Source: Heliocidaris tuberculata (lineage: Eukaryota; Echinodermata; Echinoidea; Camarodonta; Echinometridae). From it: 64,000 nucleotides of DNA. Location: contig CM046841.1 in the NCBI GenBank assembly GCA_025618425.1, forward strand, positions 12,059,144 through 12,123,143, given 5' to 3'. Positions 32,135 through 43,100 of the stretch are shown piece after piece (positions within the stretch are counted from its first letter, which is position 1; the number at the start of each line of letters is the position of its first letter). Made by a program: the position numbers and the translations under genes. Below the pieces are notes generated by a model, which was not told where the DNA came from, did no database searches, and saw only the letters and a program-made list of their open reading frames with translations.

Positions 32135-33800
32135 TGATTCAATTAACCCGTCTTTAATGTTGACATTTGTTGTTGCAGAATACAGTTTCAGGTGCAGGAG
32201 ACCTATTAATGTCAGTGCACGGCCTTTTGTTGAACAAGTGTGAAATGAAATCGAATAAAACCATGGCCTTAATGGCTTGTTATTGCAGATTGTGACTCAG
32301 GACAAATGACAGGAAATGACTTTTAAAAGTGTTTAAACATTTTCTTTGACCAATATTTGTATACACGAATCAGGCCTACGTGGATGAGAAAAGCCCTGTG
32401 GATTTTTTAAGGGAAGTGAAACTGACGAACTGAAAAACGATACATCGGTGTAATAATCATTATAGATAAGTTTTGTTTAGATCATGTTTGTACCTCACAA
32501 AAGGATGAATGAATACAAGGATCTTTCTGTGAAGGAAATGAGAGTCATAAAGCCCATTCTAAACAACTAATTTCTGTGTTAAGAGGCAATGGAAGTAATA
32601 TAAATAAATACTGAATAAAATATATTGCTAAATAAAGAAAGTACGATTGCCTGTGCAACATTGACTGTAAATAAGTAAAACTGCACTAAGATAGTATTTA
32701 ATTTTCCACCCCTTGATAACACACAAAGATAAATTAGCAAGCAATATATATGAAATATTGAAACTTTATATCGAGTTCACGAGAAGAAATGTTTCAGGAA
32801 TTTTCAATGGCGAGATTTAAGATGGTAATTCATAATTCAATACAAGGCCAGATGTAGGATTTTATTATTAATGTGGGAATGTTGAATCCCGAAAAATTCT
32901 GACAAGCAAAGAGAAAAGAAACGAAATAAATAAATCTAAATAATGAAATAAAACAAACAAAAAAGGTTGTTGGATTTTCAGGTGCGATTTGGGATTTTTT
33001 ATTTTTGAAAAGTGAGAGGGGCACAATCTTTTCATGTACTTCACTTATGCCAAATTATTTTTTAAAAGTTTTTTTTAGTTTTGCCCATAAATCCGCCAGC
33101 ATTGCCATTGGTTCAACAGATGAAAGCCTATATATGGCCAAAACATGTGAAAGGGTAAGTCCTTAAACTTAAAACGAACTTACGGCGTTTGCCAGATCTA
33201 TGACTCACAGTGGGGTTATTCAGGGGGTCGTGATTTCGACGGGGTTCGAGTGGGTGGGGTTGGGGGCGCAGGGCTTATAATGAATGGGTCATAAATACCA
33301 TTTGAAACCATATATAGTTGCATTACTTGGGTTAACGGTACTAATTGGAATACCGGGAGGGGGGGGGGGGGGGTCACAAAGAGTTAAGTTGGACTTAAAG
33401 TCGCACTTAAATTCCTAGTTGCTTACTGTATATTACGCATCACCGCATTGAATGGGGGAGGACGAGGGGGGGGGGGGTGTCAGGACCAAAACATAGGCGT
33501 CATCGTGGAAGTGTCCCAGGGGGTGCACAAATATAGCCTGAATATTTCAGATTTTATAAGGCGTGTGATGACTCATGATGCACAAATTTTCTCATTAAAA
33601 AAAACAAAGATGGACGGGGGTTCCCCTACCATCCTAAGAATATTTTACGACGCGATGTTCTCATATTTGACAACACTGACATAATCCAGATCCATAAGAT
33701 CGGTAGACATTTTTTTAGTAGATTATAGGCCTAAGTACTGTATGATCGATGCGCTGCATACTGTATACTCCACGTGACTACGTGATGCACGCTATATAGA
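32135..33800. other. No gene seen; G-tracts
   Basis: Upstream of paralogue B. G-tracts at 33355-33374 and 33466-33478. The region may hold its promoter but I see no motif I can defend. Confidence 0.45.
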
Positions 33801-33810
33801 CTAGTATCCA

Positions 33811-34060
33811 GGGTGGTATTCTGAGCACCATGTTATCTCTAAAGAATTATATTTTATATTTAAGAAAAAAATGGTATTATGAGACCTCTGTTTATCTCGG
33901 ATTTTATCTCATATTTTATCTCAGTCTCCTACCTCCTGCGTGCCTATACATGTTGTGTACATGATACGCGCAGCTTTAAACCCTTTTGCCATTCATTTGT
34001 GGGAAAGATAAAATAAAACTTAAAATAGGGTAGGGCTATTTTATCTCTCTAGGATGCATG
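33811..34060. mobile_element. MITE-like repeat, copy 1 (GGTGGTATTCTGAG end)
   Basis: Opens GGTGGTATTCTGAGCACCAT followed by TTATCTC repeats. The same opening and TCTCGGATTTTATCTCATAT occur at 35356. The far end is degraded. Confidence 0.55.
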
Positions 34061-34679
34061 GTGAGTGTGATATTTTTGGACAAGTATGGGGCTAGTCGTG
34101 CGATCAAAATAAACAAGAAGATACTGAGTACTGACTATATTTCTCAAGCAACAATTTCATATGATCATCGAATTCTATTTCAAGATTTTTGCCAACTAAT
34201 ATCACACTTGCAATAATGCTTGTGATGTTCTTCTAAAACCCCGGAAAGTACTTTAGTCATTTTCAAGGAAATCCAAGCAAAAAGCGCGTTTGCGTTTTGA
34301 GTCACGCGTATTGAAAATTCGTAAAAATAGCGCATTTCACAATGTTTTACTTCACAGTTGAAGAAGAAAAAGCAAAAAACAAAAAACAAAAAACAAAATG
34401 GAATGTTTTTAACCGTAACGGAGATGACACAACAGCGTCCGCAACGGTTACAAAGATTCAATTTCTCTTAATTAAAAAAAAAATAGGGCTGAATATCTAG
34501 TCCGTTACGCTGGAATTTACCATAGCACAAATTCCTTTAATATTACTCCCCTAGTAACACTAACACCGTGAAGTGGCTATTCATACAGCGACTATTATAA
34601 TTTGCCCTCACTAAGCTTTGATGATGATTCCATATTTGACTGGCAATGCTTAAGGATTTACTGTATAAAGTGGCGGTGT

Positions 34680-35145
34680 TAAATTTTTTTTCTTATCTTT
34701 TGTCTCTTTCGCCTCTTATCTACTTTCTCCTCCTTTCTTTCTTTTCTTCTCACACTCCTTTTCTAGCGATGCTCTCTTTCTTTGATTTCTCTCCTATTCC
34801 TCTCTCGTTTTCTCTCTTCTAAACCCCTCGCTCTGTCTCTTTCTTATTCTATTCTTTATCGTCGTACCGTCCTTTCCCTCTCACAACTCACTGTTTTGAT
34901 ATCTCTTTTCTCATTCTCATATCCATATCTTTACCCCTTCTCTTACCTCATTTGTACATAAGTTATATTCATTGTAAATATGTTACTCCTTGCCATATAC
35001 CGTTGTGTAAAGGGGCCCCGTCCACAAGCTGTGCTTCACTGGGGTCCCAAACCTATCATTCTGAGTTCTTTGCTGTTATGTCTCGTACCATTAATGTGTT
35101 TGATTTGGTTTAAATAAACTATACTATACTATACTATACTATCTC
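34680..35145 (+). repeat. Pyrimidine tract and CR1-like 3' end with (TATAC)n
   Basis: TCTCTT-rich tract, then TTGTAAATATGTT and GTGTAAAGGGGCCCCGTCC, a stem phrase answered by ACTGGGGTCCCAAACC, then AATAAACTATACTATAC repeats. The layout resembles the 3' end of the CR1 element at 43740-43913. Confidence 0.5.
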
Positions 35146-35149
35146 GGCT

Positions 35150-35345
35150 TTCTCGTTTTTATTTTTTCTTTCTCGTACTTTCTTTTCTCGCGTTATTCTC
35201 TTTCTTTAATTTCTCTCCAATTCCTTTTTGGCTCTCTCTTTCTCTCTCTCTATCTCTTAACCCATACCCCCCTCTCTCTTTTATTCTGTTCTTTCTCGTC
35301 GTATCCTTTCCCTCTCCCAACTCACTTATTTGATATCTCTTTTCT
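35150..35345. repeat. Pyrimidine-rich direct repeat, copy 1
   Basis: Shares TTCTCGCGTTATTCTCTTTC and CTCTCCAATTCCT with 35760-35945 in the same order. The MITE-like element lies between the copies. Confidence 0.75.
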
Positions 35346-35355
35346 AATTTCCATT

Positions 35356-35719
35356 GGTGGTATTCTGAGCACCATTTTATCTCTAAAATATTTTATTTTA
35401 TCCTTTAGTATTCTGAGACTACATTTTATCTCGGATTTTATCTCATATTTATCTTTAACACATTTTGCGCTTTAAAACACGCGTTATGAAGTAAAGACGC
35501 AATACGCTCGGTACCAAGGAGAGAGATTCTATTGATTGAGCATGCTAAAGGTGAGAACTAACAACAGTTTTTATTGGATAACGGATATAATATGGCGGTT
35601 CCCAATGAGATAAAATGCCACTAAAAAAAAGAGTAATTTAATGTGCATTTCATCTTACAGAGATATTTTTATTATTTTTTTTTTTTATTTGAGATAAAAT
35701 GAATCTCAGAATACCTCAT
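35356..35719. mobile_element. MITE-like element, copy 2, inverted ends
   Basis: The left end GTATTCTGAGCACCATTTTA and the right end (reverse complement GTATTCTGAGATTCATTTTA) are inverted repeats, both continuing as TCTC. About 360 bp, no coding content. Related to 33811-34060. Confidence 0.7.
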
Positions 35720-35744
35720 ATCTTTACCCCCCCCCCCCTCTTAT

Positions 35745-35945
35745 CTGGGCTTTCTCGTTCTTTATTTCTTTCTCTCTCATAATCTCTTTTCTCGCGTTAT
35801 TCTCTTTCTTTAATTTCTCTCCAATTCCTCTTTGGCTCTCTCTCTCTCTCTCTCTCTATCTCTTAACCCCTTTTCACCCCTCCTCTCTCTCTCTTATTTT
35901 ATTCTTTCTCCTCGTATCCTTTCCCTTTCCCTGCTCGCTATTGTA
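35745..35945. repeat. Pyrimidine-rich direct repeat, copy 2
   Basis: Second copy of 35150-35345. Contains (CT)n at 35838-35858. Confidence 0.75.
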
Positions 35946-36099
35946 ATATCATTACCCCTTCTCTTATATATCTCTCTCTTTCTCTCACTCTATCTTTACC
36001 CCTGGTTTTTGTTTTAACTTCCCCCTTTATTTCTCTCACCGTTCCCATCTCTTCATGTTCATGGTTTATCAGTCTCTTTGGCTCTCATTTACGTGGACC

Positions 36100-37270
36100 C
36101 TTTTGAATTATCGGCGTCGTTGTCTGTATAAAGATAGGCCTATACTGGACTCCCGAAAGTAATGGAACCACATACCATACCAACTGAAATTGAAAAGTAA
36201 AAAAAAATCGATGTATTTATTTGTGATTATTCACAGCATCAGTCATAAACAATTAAATCATTTGTCTTGATAATAATCATACCAGCAAAATACACCATAA
36301 AAAGCTTTGATTAAAATATATGTTTTGTATTAGTTTTAAGATACAATGATTCTATACCAGAATTGAAAATGTAATTGTATAAAGTGATAAAAAGTTTGAT
36401 TTTTTTCCTTTTCAGATACTTCGTGTAAAGTATTATTACGAGAATATATCGTAAAACATTATCGAAAATTTTCACGATATATTCTGGTAATAATATATCG
36501 CAAAACATTGTCGAAATGATAATAGTGTATTGCATAATGTTCACACTGATTATAGGAGCAACACAAAATAGAAGCATTAGCTATTTCACGATACATTAAG
36601 TCTTGTAGGTGATAGATTAAAATTTCAACTAATCTAGCTGAAGCAAATCATTTAAATCGCTATGTACAACCATAATTTTGAAATGAAAAATCGAATGCAA
36701 AAAGAGGTGAATAACATCATGTATAATAACGTTTGCACAATATTCTGACAAAATTTATATTACGCACATCAAAATTTAGAAGAAAGGATGAAAGGCTACG
36801 AGAAGAATATAATGGGATCAAGACAGCAGGAGAAAGAGAGTAAATTCAAATCAAATTATTTCAAATCAAATAATATCATCATTCTATACTTTATTAGACA
36901 TTTAAACGTCAGTGATGTAGCTATACATTGGGGCTGGGCAAGATTTGCATTTAAAACTTTTATCGTCAAATCTGTAACTATAACTGTTTTGGCAAACTTA
37001 TCACTAAGTTGAGGACCTTTTCTTGCTATTTATAAACCACATTAGGAAGATATGTGATATCATTTGATCCTTTTCATCAAATCTGATTTATTTTCTTAGA
37101 AAACAGTATTTTGAAAAATTCGTTTACATGTATTTATTATTTTGCTTGTAATCGGGATCTTAGGTAATGCTCCATCTTTTAAATAGAAACACCGCTGCTG
37201 CATGACACATTTGTAATACCGCTAAATATAAAAAAAGTTTTCATTTTCAATTTGTATATTTTGTGCATAT
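36100..37270. other. No gene seen
   Basis: AT-rich. A short inverted phrase around CGATATATTCTGGTAATAAT occurs near 36440-36500. 3' flank of paralogue A on the minus strand. Confidence 0.5.
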
Positions 37271-37277
37271 ATCACCT

Positions 37278-37753
37278 TTATTCAAAATCAATATACTCTA
37301 TTTGATCGTCCACATCAACTTTTGTCTTGCGACTTTCCATTTGTTTTATGGATGTAGAATAATAAACTTTTGGGTTAGTGTTTCGTGACAAAGTATCCGG
37401 AACGAGATACCCATCTCCCCCGATTTGAGAGTTGCTGGACGCGGATCTAGGCGGATACGTGGGATCTTCGTACTCATGATTTTGATCCGACTTCCTTCTT
37501 TTCGGTTTTATGTTATGATCAGGGACCGAATAACCGTCTGATAAGTCAATCGACGCTTCGTTTCTTGTACTGCCAGGACCAATCTCTGTATAGTTTCCAT
37601 CAGCTTGGTTGCTGATCTGTGACAGTCTAAAGCTTGTAGTTGTTGCACGTTTTCTTACCAATCGCAGCAAAACAGAAACCGTTATGACCCCAGCAATGAA
37701 TATTATGAAGAGAACAAGAACTGCTATCATTATCGGATTAGCAGGCTGTGCAT
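37278..37753 (-). CDS. Transmembrane and cytoplasmic-tail exon of WSC receptor paralogue A
   Basis: Last exon of a single-pass receptor, opening in phase 1 after an acceptor (TATCGGCAG ending at 37754). It begins AQPANPIMIAVLVLFIIFIA, a membrane helix ending at LLRLVRKR, the stop-transfer. The roughly 120-residue tail has tyrosine motifs NYTEI, GYSVP, EYEDP, GYLVP and EYIDF. Three are YxxP, the sort bound by Crk/Nck-type SH2 domains once phosphorylated, so signalling by tyrosine phosphorylation is likely (inference). GYLVPDTLS matches the end of the paralogue B tail, and helix position and splice phase agree with B and C, hence the assignment. The stop TAA (37278-37280) lies within AATAAA. 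Its signal and WSC exons were not found to the right, where two nested LINEs and a gap lie. Confidence 0.75.
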
Positions 37754-37976
37754 CTGCCGATAGAAATACCAGATAAGAGGAAAATTATGCAATTTTGAGA
37801 CCCGTTTACTGATTTACATTCAAGCAAATTGGACAATTTTTGCATGCTAATACTAGTATGTTAAAAGTAAGCACGATATTGCGTAAAATATTCTATGACC
37901 AGATACATACCCGAACTTTTATTTGGAGAAAATTCTAGAAAAGTCGGTTTGAAAAATGTTTTTAGGCATAGAAGTT

Positions 37977-37999
37977 AATAATAATAAAATAATAATAAT

Positions 38000-38043
<44 letters not shown>

Positions 38044-38050
38044 TTTGGTG
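37977..38050. repeat. AAT and TA microsatellite, T-tract
   Basis: AATAAT units, then (TA)n and a T-tract, just before the LINE at 38137. Confidence 0.95.
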
Positions 38051-38136
38051 TGCACCTTCATAGGTAGCCTCTCTCATTTAGGGCTCTGATTATTTTGCTA
38101 TTTTTGTCAGGGTTTTGATTCAATTTCGATATTTAG

Positions 38137-39045
38137 TTGTTCATATTGTATTTTGTGTGTGTCAAGGATCATGCTAGACATTTTGTAGTCAATATTTTGG
38201 TAAGTCAGCTCCATATTTTAACGTTGAATTCTGATCCATGTAATTCAAGTCTACGCATTCCTATGTACAGGCATTTAAAATACTGTAGTAGACCTATTTC
38301 ATACTACAATAATACTAGTGCATGTTTTCAGTTGGCCATCTTGTTATCAGGTGATATTCAAATGAACCCAGGCCCATGTTATGTAGTTGATACATTTCAG
38401 TATGCTAACGAGTATTGTAATAGTTCACAATCGAATCGTATTCAGTACGATGTACATACTCTCCATCAGTTGAATAAGAAGCCCTATCATCTTCTTCCAT
38501 TAACTGTTTGGAAAAGGGTATGTGATCTTGGGATCTGCCGACGACGTCGTACGCATCGGGGACGCAGGCGAAAGATCTCAATGTCACATCCCCTTACTGA
38601 GACTTCTAGTGGGGCTCAGTTTGGTTTATGGAACGCACGATCCTTGACTAATAAGCCTGATGTAGTGTCTTCTTTGATTACAGATAATAACATTGATGTG
38701 TTAGTTATCACCGAGTCATGGCTTTCAGGTGACCATAGAGATGAGCCTACACTAGCCGAGTTGAAATTATCCCTTCCTAATTTTGATATAATCAATCATC
38801 CTAGAAAGACTTGTAGAGGCGGTGGCATCTGCGTCCTGTATAGGTCTACTGCACGTTGTATTGTCAATGACAGCTACAATTGCATGTCATTTGAATTGTT
38901 GGATCTCTCGATCCATCTTACTCCTTCATCTACTGTTAGAGTTTATTGTATCTACCGCCCACCCCAATCCTCACGGCTCACCTTTACAAGCAATGATTTC
39001 CTTGAAGAGTTCTTAACTCTCCTTGAAAGTGCCGCTCTTGATGTT
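38137..39045 (+). pseudogene. LINE A (CR1/L2 group), ORF2 start with 2A-like motif and endonuclease
   Basis: Start of ORF2 of a CR1/L2-group LINE. Residues 73-80 read GDIQMNPGP-like with NPGP at 38365-38376. This resembles the 2A ribosome-skipping motif (D-x-E-x-NPGP) reported at the N-terminus of such LINEs, with Q where E is usual. Then comes an apurinic endonuclease: FGLWNARSLTNKPDVV, ITESWLSGD (catalytic glutamate), and VYCIYRPPQSS. The frame ends where LINE B is inserted. Its continuation LLGDFNIHVDDSSDSF starts at 43914. Confidence 0.85.
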
Positions 39046-40126
39046 CACCCTCCCTGATAACAGTGTCGAGGATCTGCCCGAAAACGACGGAAGACAAGTG
39101 GGGATAATTACGGTGCCGACGTCTAACCAATTTGAAGTTCTTACTGTCAAAGAAACAACAGAAACATCGCCTACTACTTCACCACCATACCAGGAGCAGA
39201 TAGAAAGCTACCGCCACCGACATCGCTTTGAAGTTCTTGCTGTCAAAGAAACAACAGAAACATCGCCTACTACTTCACCACCATACCAGGAGCAGATAAA
39301 GAGCTACCGCCACCGACATCGTGTTAACCACAACAAACACGATGTAGTTGTGGTCGGAGATTCGATGGTCAAACACATCGACGGAAGACGTCTCTCTCGC
39401 AGCAAGAACGTGAAGTGCGTCTCCTTCCCCGGTGCAAAAGTGAGAGACATCTTTACCTCTTCGCCTTGCGAGTTCCTGAAGCCAGGGGGAGAACTCATCA
39501 TCCACGCGGGCACTAACAACATGACCGAGGGTGCTAGTGAAGTCACTCATCAAATCACAGACCTCTGCAAGTCTGTTGCTGCTGAGGGGTTTGCAGTCTC
39601 GTTCTCGACGATCATCCATTGTAGGTGGGAGAGTGCAGCGGACAAGAAGCGGGTTGATGATATCAACAATCTGCTGGAGTTGGTGGCCAACGAGAACAGG
39701 TGGGGCTTCATCATCAACGATAATATCAGGGAACAGCATCTTGGGCGTGATGTTGTTCACCTCAACAGAGCTGGTCAACGAATCTTGGCAGGCAACTTGC
39801 AACGCCTAATCAACCGTGCTGACCAACGAACAACACGAGACCAGGGCTTGACTCAGCGGTCGTCTGATCTGGATACAAGCAGTCGACATGGAGCGAGGTG
39901 GCATCAAGCACTCTACCGAGTAAACCTGAGTCAACCTTGCAAAGAGCAGAGCAGCGGCCATGTAAGATCCTACGCCGAAGCTGTTTCTGGGAGATCTTTG
40001 GATTTCAGCGCAGTCAGTCAGAGGTCACGACTGAAACCAGCCTTCAAACCAGCCTTCAGACCATCCAAGGTGGACATGAAAGACTGGGAGAACTACCTTC
40101 AATTTGTAAGAAGGGTAACGAAATAA
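39041..40126 (+). CDS. LINE B (CR1) ORF1: esterase-like protein
   Basis: ORF1 of the inserted CR1 element, about 360 residues. A 32-residue segment (FEVLTVKETTETSPTTSPPY...) is present twice in tandem (39131-39226, 39227-39322). Then an SGNH/GDSL esterase domain: VVVGDSMVKHI with the nucleophile serine, PGAKVRDIF, IIHAGTNNM and DVVHLNRAG with the catalytic Asp/His pair. Esterase domains are known in ORF1 of CR1-like LINEs, where a role in membrane or RNP handling has been proposed. The frame is open from 39023, but the first codons belong to LINE A, so the ATG at 39041 is my choice and the N-terminus may be truncated. It overlaps ORF2 by 229 nt. Confidence 0.8.
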   Translation: MFTLPDNSVEDLPENDGRQVGIITVPTSNQFEVLTVKETTETSPTTSPPYQEQIESYRHRHRFEVLAVKETTETSPTTSPPYQEQIKSYRHRHRVNHNKHDVVVVGDSMVKHIDGRRLSRSKNVKCVSFPGAKVRDIFTSSPCEFLKPGGELIIHAGTNNMTEGASEVTHQITDLCKSVAAEGFAVSFSTIIHCRWESAADKKRVDDINNLLELVANENRWGFIINDNIREQHLGRDVVHLNRAGQRILAGNLQRLINRADQRTTRDQGLTQRSSDLDTSSRHGARWHQALYRVNLSQPCKEQSSGHVRSYAEAVSGRSLDFSAVSQRSRLKPAFKPAFRPSKVDMKDWENYLQFVRRVTK

Positions 40127-43100
40127 GTGAAAGTCTGACAGAATTAAGTGATGGTCCGAATAAATTAGGTGACGGTCGGAAATATAAGTTCCCGTGTGGA
40201 AACTGTGATAAGCCAGTCAAATCTAATCAATGCAGCCTTTTGTGTTTTAATTGTAAAAGATGGTTTCACACTGATTGTCAAGCTATAAGTTCATCAGAGT
40301 ACTGTAGGTTATATGAATGCCCTAATGAGAATTGGAATTGTTTAACATGTAGTCTGCCATCTTTCTGTGATTCATTATTTACGGACGATTGTCTAGAGAA
40401 AGAAAACCAAATTGATGATAGACTAAAAGAAAACTATTTAAGGATCAGTCAAACACCTGAAAACCAAGTGAAAGCAAAAACAATTCTGCCAAACCTCACA
40501 GATGAAAAAATTTCTCTTTATCAGGAATTTGAAGAAAAGTTTAACGGCAAAGGTCTTCATTTCTTACACCTTAATGTGAGGTCTATTCTGAACAAGATAT
40601 CGGAACTTAGAATTCTTTTTAAAAGAATAAGCCTGTCTATTATTGCTTTCACTGAAACGTGGTTAAATAATTCCATAAATGATGAAGAAGTTGAAATAGA
40701 CGCATATAAAATCATACGCCGTGATCGACCCTCTGGCTCTGGAGGTGGTGTATGTTTATATATCATCAGAAATGATATTGCATTTAATATTATTGATGAT
40801 ATATGTACAGGAGATGCGGAATCATTGTGGATTAATTTGCTTATACCAAGATCAAAACCAATTGTTGTGGGTGTTCTGTATAGACCTCCTAAGAACAATT
40901 TGTTTATCGAGGAATTGTCCAGTTCTTTTGATATACTAAAGAAGGATGACGAAATTATTCTTTTAGGAGACATGAATATTTGTCTTCTTCACAAATCGCC
41001 ATTGGCTAAAAAATATATTGACTTGTTGAGTCTTCACGGGTTTAGTCAACTCATTAAAGACGCAACGCGCGTTACACCTACATGTTCTTCTCTACTGGAT
41101 CATATTATTTGTAGCAAAGAAAATAAAGTAAGTCAAAGTGGTATCATTGATCTTGGTATTAGCGACCATTCTTGTACTTTCTGTACACGGAAAAATATTA
41201 GACTGGCAATAGGTCATCACAGGACTAGTACTATTAGATCCATGAAAAAATATACAGAACAGACTTTCAATCTTCAACTGTCTGCTGTTGACTGGTCAGG
41301 AATAACTGACTGTACAGATGTAAATGAGGCATGGTCAATATTTCAACATGTTTTTATCTCAACTTTGAATATGATAGCGCCACAGAAACGGGTAAGAATA
41401 AAACAAAGATCAGAAAATTGGGTGACTAAAGATATTCTTTCCCTAATTCAAGAGAGAAATATAGTATACAAAAAAATGAGGAAAAGAGCAAAAGATGAGA
41501 CGCTCTCTAAAAGATACAGAGTATTAAGAAATATGGTCCAAAGAGGGGTGAAAAAGGCTAAGCTAGAATACTTACAAAACAAGATAGAAGAAAATAAACA
41601 AGATTCGAAAAGACTTTGGCAGAATCTGAAAAGCTTAGGATTAAAAAGTAAGAAGAGAAAAGAACAAGAATCTGTCATTACAATCGATGGGGAATTATGT
41701 CATGATAAGATGGCCATTGCTAATGAATTCAATTCTTATTTTACAAATGTGGCCGCCAAATTAGTAGACAAACTCCCTCCTTGTAAAAATCTTTTCAGCG
41801 CAGACAATGATTGTATTCGTGAGTTTTACGAAAGAAAAGGTGTACTTAAAAACAGCTTCGAGTTAACACCAATCAGTGAACAATTTGTTTTCAATGAGTT
41901 ACATAAATTAAATATATCAAAAAGTACTGGGTTAGACATGATTCCAGCTAAATTTCTGAAAGATGGTGCGAAGGTTTTATATAAGCCTTTAAGTTACTTA
42001 ATGAACCTATCTATCTTGACGAGCACTTTTCCTGAGGATATGAAAATAGCAAAAGTGACTCCACTTTATAAAAAGAAAGATAAAACTGATGTAACCAATT
42101 ATAGACCTATTAGTGTTTTAAGCGTAGCATCAAAAATTCTGGAAAAATCGGTCTGTGTTCAAATTGAAAAATACTTCAAAGAAAATGATATAATTTATGA
42201 ATTTCAATCTGGCTTTCGACATGACTATTCGACTGAAACATGTCTAATTCATTTAACTGATTATTTGAGGACAGAAACTTCCCAAGGGCGCTTTGTTGGT
42301 ATGGTGCTCCTTGATCTGCAAAAAGCTTTTGATACAGTTAATTATGGCGTCTTGTTGAAAAAGTTAGAAATAATGGGTTTTAACAAGACAAGTTTAGAAT
42401 GGTTCAGATCCTACTTGTCTAATCGACACCAAGTAGTGGCCATTCATGATATTCGTTCCAAACTAATGCCGATAACATGTGGTGTTCCTCAGGGAAGCAT
42501 TTTAGGCCCAATTCTATTTACAAGTTATATCAATGATATGTGTATTTGTATAAAAGACTGTAAACTATTATTGTACGCTGATGACAGCGTACTACTCTAT
42601 TCAAATCCGAATCCAAAATTTCTTGAGGAGAAGCTCAGTGAACAGCTATCTACATGTGTCGATTGGATGACTGATAATAAGCTTTCTTTACACGTGGGCA
42701 AAACAGAAAGCATTTTGTTTTGTTCTAAAAGTAGTTCTAAAAAGTCATTTGAATTCAAAGTGACACACAATAATCAAGTAATTCAGAGAAAAGAATCTGT
42801 GAAGTATTTAGGCATTGAGTTGGCTAGCGCAATTTCATTTTCTTCTTTAGTAGAATCAGTTGTAAAAAAAGCAAATTCTCGTCTAAAATTTTTGTACAGA
42901 TATCAACATTGTTTGAATTTAAAAGCAAGACGTATACTCTGTTTTGCTCTTATTCAATGTTTGTTTGACTATGCTAACCCTGTATGGTATAGTAACATAA
43001 ACAAGTTAGAACAAAAGAAGTTGAAAATTATACAGAACAAAATGGTGAGATTCATCAACTGTTCTGGTCCAAGAACTCATGTTGGCTACAGCGAACTTTC

